Source: Punica granatum (Eukaryota; Streptophyta; Magnoliopsida; Myrtales; Lythraceae). Taken from it: a stretch of 64,000 nucleotides of DNA. The DNA is taken from assembly GCF_007655135.1 (NCBI RefSeq), contig NC_045128.1, forward strand, positions 4,154,001 through 4,218,000. Direction: 5' to 3'. How positions within the stretch are numbered: the stretch's first letter is position 1; each line of letters starts with the position of its first letter. A program made the position numbers and the translations under genes. This document shows, one piece after another, positions 58,892 to 64,000 of this stretch. A model generated the notes under the pieces. The model ran no database searches. It worked only from the letters and a program-made list of their open reading frames with translations, and was not told where the DNA came from.

Positions 58892-60065
58892 CTAGGCTAT
58901 TGAACAAGTATGTTGTAGGGATTTTGAAAAACAATTATTATAAAAATTTATTATGAAATATTGATTTACATGTTTTTATACTTTGTAAATTTTAATACGA
59001 TAAATTTCATACCGACATTAGATAATATTAATTTAGAGTTTATAAGCAAATAATTCATGTAAATTTTTTTTTGGTGTGTACCCTGGTATCCAGAGTCCAA
59101 TGGGATCTGACTAATCCGGTCGGGAGATCGAGTATTAAAGGTTATTCTCCATCCCAACAAGTGCACTTCTCGGGGTTCGAACTTGTGTTCTCCTCCTTAC
59201 GGGGGTGAGCTGTTTACCACTCAACCAACATTTTTATTGGTTCATGTAAAATATTTTATAGGCATTATCTCAATCATCAGTCTAATTTATAGGGAAATAA
59301 TTATAAAATTCAAAAAGTACAAAATTCCTAGCTTTGAATAAAATAAAGATTAACAATCATAGAGTTTATAAAATTTTAACATTATGTATTCAAATTGTCT
59401 TTTTCTCATTCATATTTCATATATTAAATTTTATAAATTTGAATAATTTTAGATAAAATGATTAATCACCTCGATAAGAGATTTATTTAATTTAACTTTT
59501 ATACATGTAATAATGATTATTAAAATTAATTAAATAAAAATTAATAATTCTTAATTTCTTTAAAATTATGTTATATTTATTTAATAAAAATTAAAATTGC
59601 ATATAAAATAATAATATTTAATTTAACTTTTATAAGGCTAATAATGATTATTAAAATTAATTAAATAAAGTTTAATAATTCTTAATCTCTTTAAAATTAT
59701 GTATATTTATTTAATAAAAAAATTAAAATTGCCTATAAAATAACAATAAGTGATTATAATTCTTCCTTAATGTTTCTTTTGGATATATTTTCTTTAATTA
59801 CAATAATTTAATTTCTATATAACACACTAATTTATTAGTACATTGATTATTCTACCCCAATTATTCTCCCATTTTAGTAGGGTGTAATACAACTTTATAT
59901 AACTCAATTTCTATACAACTTTATATAACTTTAGGATTCAATTTATATATAACATACTATTTTATTAATACATTAATTATTCTACCTCTATTGAATAGAG
60001 ACATTTACTATTTTGCTCCTATTAAATAGGATGTAATACAATTTTATAGATATATATAATATAGA
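58892..60065 (-). mobile_element. AT-rich non-autonomous Helitron-like element, copy B (contains a nested SINE)
   Basis: Read on minus, it starts A|TCTATATTATATATATC (TC at 60065-60064) and ends TTGTTCAATAGCCTAG|T (CTAG at 58895-58892). These match the Helitron rule of 5' TC, 3' CTRR and insertion between A and T, with no target duplication. The body matches copy A at 8985-9963, for example the block AAATAAATCTCT...GATTAATCATTT..ATCTAAAATTATT. There is no helicase or Rep coding, so it is non-autonomous. Its 3' hairpin is weak. Confidence 0.6.
59064..59240 (-). mobile_element. tRNA-derived SINE inserted in the Helitron, with 10-bp target duplication
   Basis: On minus, the head reads TTGGTTGAGTGGTAAACAGC, an RNA polymerase III A box (59217-59227), followed about 40 bases later by the B box AAGTTCGAACCCC (59173-59185). 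The body ends ACCAGGGTACACACC followed by an A-run (T-run at 59064-59072 on plus). TTCATGTAAA occurs directly on both sides (59054-59063 and 59241-59250). These are the marks of a LINE-mobilised SINE. The boxes are close to consensus, so the insertion is fairly young compared with the surrounding Helitron. Confidence 0.82.
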
Positions 60066-60066
60066 T

Positions 60067-62600
60067 TGATGACACAATTAACCGGACAGTCAAAAAGGAT
60101 GTAATGCTGCATCATCCCAAACGTTTACTTGCAAATGAGGCTAATGAGACGGGAAATTATTTAGGAGGGGAAGTTGACATTCTCTTTGAATTTTATGAGA
60201 TTCATTGGTCTAAAATAACTAATTAATTTTCCATGCCAGGAAATATCATCCAATTTTTCAGGCCAATCAATATATGCTTCTATGGTGCAAACATCATTGA
60301 TGAACTGTCACTAACTTTCACGTTATTCAAAGATCACATTCAATTGCTTCACATGAAAGGTTCCATCAAACGACCAAAAAGAAGAATCCGGCTGGATGTG
60401 AGAGTTTTCATCTGTCAACACGCGCATTTGTATATGCTTAAAATCTTATCACAACATCCTGAAGTCATGCACGCTATGAAAACTAGTTATCGTATCTTTC
60501 TCTAGAGTTAGGTTAGATAGGATCGAACCTGGTAGCAGAATTGATAAGAATATAAGTGACGTTTTCTTTTACATAAGAGATGCCTATGAATATAACATAT
60601 ATATAGAAAAATGAATGATAAATAAGCACGGAAAGTTTTATTGACGATAATTAAATTCAGAATCTCTTAATTTCAGATAGATGCGTATGTTATTGCATTC
60701 ATCACTTCCTTTTTTTAGGAAGGTCTTAAACACATCAAACGATAAAAGAAAGAATGGTTTAAAGGATAACCCAAATAAAGAAAGAGTGCCAGACCTTTTT
60801 AGGACAAAATTCACCAAATTCCTCCATTTGTTCTTCCTAATTGGCTTGTCGATGATGTCTTTGTCCTGAGGGCATTGGATGGTATTATATATTATGTCAT
60901 CCCCAATAACATTGTTAGTTAAACAGCCCAAATTTAGACGGCCATTCATTAAAGTATCATGTGGGCATCACCACCAATGTTAATAGTGGCCCGCCTGTTA
61001 ATAAATATAGGTGTGATAATGGTGCTATACTATATGTTAATTTCTAATTTTTTTAATGTATTTGTTAAAAAAAAAGAATTAATTCATGATATATCAACGA
61101 AGAAATAAAAAGTAACGAGACATGTAAGAAATATTGTGGAAAAATAATCATTATCTTTAAAGGACAACCTTAGATACATAACAAAAACACGTGCCGTTTA
61201 CATTATGAAATATGCAATATCTTGAATGTTCTTCATACGCGTTATTTTTGTGTATATGAATATCTTTTTTGCTAAGTTTTATTTATATGAATAATATATA
61301 TTATACATCAATCATGCTTGTAGCGAGGATGGTTTAATTAATGGAATTATATTTTATGTTTTGCACGAATAAAGGATAGCTAAATGTTGGACCTGCCGGT
61401 CTGTGCCGATCAACGTGTACATCCAAAATGGAAACCAACATAAGAGAAGTCAAATAATCGATCCCCATAAAGTTATAGATCCCCATAAAATACACACAAG
61501 CATTATCTCCTCTCTCTCTCTCTCTCTCTAGGAATAGTAAAAACATTTATTATTTTTCTAATAAAGGAATTTAAAATAATGGCATTCGGTTCGACTTGAA
61601 ATTAGGGGTGTTTATATTTTTCGTATCTCTTCAAGTGCCGCGAAAAATCATTAAAAGAATTCCAACAAAGAATGAACATATAATAATCCATTGAGTAATG
61701 TGGCATAAGATTTGTAAATGGTTTAATTGTAATGATTTTTCCACGCACCAAACCACGACAAATAAGATTTTGTCCTAAAGATCGAATGCCAAGAAGAATT
61801 TAACGGATACTACCGTATATACTCTTGTTATAAGAATTTCCTTTCCTTAATCGCATGACGAGAGACAACGATTTATGCTCGAGGAATTCTTTCGATCCCT
61901 ATACAAATTACCAAAAAAAAAAGAAATTAATCTAATGATGTACATGCTCAAAGATAATTTCTTTAATGGTATAAGATATTTTTTAGTATATATCATAATA
62001 TTCGAAAATTTAATAGATTCTAATTAGTCCAATCACATCGAGTCCCGCTAGGAGATGAAAATCTCCGGCCGTGCTCCATCCACTAAGGTATTTTACATAT
62101 TGTCGAGGCTCCTCACATTAGGCAATAATCAAAACTTGGCCGAAATTTTCAGGACGTCTCGTTGGTAGTTTGGCCCCCAAACTAGCGGACTCAGTAAATA
62201 GCCACGTGTCAAGTAGCCAGAAGCTTCCCTTTTCCTCGTCGTTTTCCTTTCCAATTGATTAATTAATTAATTAATAAGTATGATTATTCTTATTACCGTG
62301 TTTTAAATTCAATTCTTATAATAAAAATATTCATACTCATTAATTGTTAATATTTTTACTCCATTATTATATTAAGTTTATATTACTGGAAGCTACTTCT
62401 CAAACATAATAGTTATAAGATTTTTTTTGATCTTTTGCATTAACTCTATTCATACGAAGCATAATTAACAACTGCATCACGTCTCGTGTTTGTGTTTCGA
62501 CCCTATTTTGCTTTCCTGATTTGTCCAAATAAGACTTTTCGGGCTCCCGTTGAAAAATGAAAGTTGAAATTCCACTTTCCCGTAAAGAGACCCCGCGTCG
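60067..62600. other. Gene-free spacer upstream of PEARLI4-like gene 2
   Basis: AT-rich. The 90-codon frame at 60233-60505 has no family resemblance. There is a CT run near 61509-61530. A G-box/ABRE GCCACGTGTCA is at 62201-62211, identical to the one upstream of PEARLI4-like gene 1. Around 62035-62110 a short GC-richer segment (GAGTCCCGCTAGGAGATG) may be a SINE scrap, which is unproven. Confidence 0.4.
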
Positions 62601-62697
62601 GTCAATTTCTGCAACCTCCCCCTGCAACGTATTTCTTTTTTCCCACAAAATCGAGAGAGCCGCGGAAATCAATGCATGGAAATGAATTGAGTGAAAC

Positions 62698-62731
62698 AAG
62701 AAGAAGAAGAAGAAGAAGAAGAAGAAGAAGC
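62698..62731 (+). repeat. (AGA)n microsatellite in the 5' leader of PEARLI4-like gene 2
   Basis: Eleven or so AGA units lie in what is probably the 5'UTR of the gene at 63563. A GA-rich purine tract in a leader is common in plants. Confidence 0.85.
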
Positions 62732-63562
62732 CGCAACTCCTCCAGCTCCATTGAGTCTCTGAGTTTTTTGTCCTGCCTCTCCATCCCTCTCTGTCTGTCT
62801 CTGCTGCTGGTACAACCTCTTTTCTGCATATGTGGCTTTTTTCTTGGTTTTACACTGTCCTCTTCGCTGTTGGGCGTGTTTTTTCTTTCATGGGTATGTG
62901 TCTCTTACGTGCAGAAATGATTAAATCGGCTTCTGGGTACTCAACGATTGTGTACTGTCTTGCTCTTTCTTTGATTATCTGAGCGTTCGGTTGTTCAAAA
63001 TGAAATCAAACCCCTCTGAACCTTTTGCTATCTCAGTATAAGCTTTTGTTGAAAAATGGTTTTTTCTTTTTTTTGGGCGTGGCAGTTTACAGTTTGCGTG
63101 ACATTCAGTTCCCTTGCTGAATTAACTAGTTTTATCTGAGACAGCTCACCTGATTTTTGGAGCGTTTGATGAATGCAAGAACCGACCGCATTGAACTAGC
63201 TATTAGCCTCTGTACTTTTTTTCGTATTGGTGTTCATCTACTGGATGAAGTCCAAGCAAATCACTTCTTTTGTAGGCTCTTATTTGATTCATGGCTCGTG
63301 ACTGTGTAGAAGCGGGGTGGAGAAATACAAATTGGTATCTTGAATATTCTTACACCACCGTAGTCAATGGAAAGGGAAACGGATAGATTCACCATACAAG
63401 ATTGTCTCATTTATTTTGTTTGTTCTATTGAGAGATGTCCCCTTCCTTCGTACGTAACATGATCTTTAGAGTCGCTTGTTCTAGGTTTTTTGTTTGTATT
63501 GTGGGATCTTCTCATTGAGTAGTGCACTGTATTTGCAGATTTGAAGTGAAGAGAAAACCAAG

Positions 63563-63683
63563 ATGGCTGATAGAAGATTACACCCAGGCTGCCCGAATGC
63601 AGGTAATCCATACCATGAATGCGTTGAGGATTGCTACATGAAAATCGCTAACGGGAAGTCTCACAAGAGTAGCAAATATTCAG
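63563..63683 (+). CDS. PEARLI4-like gene 2, first coding exon (continues past the right edge)
   Basis: Coding begins MADRRLHPGC and continues NPYHECVEDCYMKIANGK to a phase-1 donor (TCA G|GTAAGC). This matches exon 1 of the gene at 55965 in length (121 against 124 bases), phase and the HPxC / NPYHECVExC motif, so the two are tandem paralogues 7.6 kb apart. A 5'UTR exon around 62640-62830 and an intron ending in TATTTGCAG at 63540 are likely. The rest of the gene, presumably with a PEARLI4 domain, is outside the window; that identity is inferred from the paralogue only. Confidence 0.65.
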
Positions 63684-64000
63684 GTAAGCTACCGATTTAG
63701 AATCTGAATTTAAGTTCTTTATTGTACTTTTGCTGTATGTCGAGCAACTTGCTGACCATGCAAATGTCTTTTCCCTTTGCTATTGTAAGTTAGATTTTAT
63801 ATTACAGTATTGTGGTCTAATGGAGCCCCAATGCTATTACAGTTAGCCAATTAGATAAGCAGGAAAAAAAAGAAAAAGGGAAGGGCATTCACAAGCTTAA
63901 TATGATTACTGAAATTATCGGCTACCTGGTCCATATGGATGCCTTTTTAGTGATGCTGTTAGTTATTTGGCATAACTAGGAACCATTTAGGAGCTCAACA

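Noticed and set aside
59064..59240. tRNA gene suggested by A and B boxes
   Set aside because: There is no acceptor stem pairing or full cloverleaf, it has a poly-A-like tail and target duplications, so it is a SINE and not a tRNA gene.
60233..60505. 90-codon plus-strand frame with a plausible Met start
   Set aside because: I recognise no family, the region is AT-rich spacer between repeats, and a frame of this length is expected by chance.

Overview
This is nuclear DNA from a flowering plant, almost certainly a eudicot. Genes are split by AT-rich GT-AG introns, spacers are AT-rich and full of plant MITE, Helitron, SINE and LINE remains, and every recognisable protein has its closest remembered relatives in dicots. 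A Myrtales genome such as pomegranate is a guess that the sequence alone does not prove.

Layout from left to right. A clade-D PP2C phosphatase starts on the minus strand and runs off the left edge. About 10 kb follows of gene-free DNA with a Tourist-like MITE, a degraded SINE, a diverged direct repeat, a dead LINE and an AT-rich Helitron-like element. Next come a mitochondrial-type translation initiation factor IF-3 gene (11455-15459) and an RBM39/CC1-like splicing factor gene (16961-24326), both on plus. From 23.5 to 37.2 kb there is a tandem array of three FAD-dependent monooxygenase genes (MO1/MO2, zeaxanthin-epoxidase-like). The second and third copies are each preceded by a broken 3' fragment of the neighbouring RBM39 gene, so the duplicated unit spanned the RBM39 tail plus the monooxygenase. 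Copies 1 and 2 read open; copy 3 carries an in-frame stop and a weakened TATA box. A TRAPP subunit gene, TRAPPC2L, lies on minus (37489-39334), and a UBE2O-type E2 ubiquitin-conjugating enzyme, UBC23-like, on plus (42414-47440). After these come a GPI-anchored phytocyanin (49556-50455), a PEARLI4-domain gene (55965-57642) and the first exon of a second gene of that type at the right edge (63563 onward). The spacer at 58.4-60.1 kb holds a Mutator-type palindromic MITE and a Helitron with a tRNA-derived SINE nested inside it.

The genes are not a functional pathway: they cover housekeeping roles (mitochondrial translation, splicing, vesicle tethering, ubiquitination) plus one locally amplified oxidoreductase family. 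The gene content resembles, from memory, paralogous Arabidopsis segments on chromosomes 2 and 4. Exon boundaries were set by hand from GT/AG sites, reading phase and family similarity. No alignment or transcript data were available.
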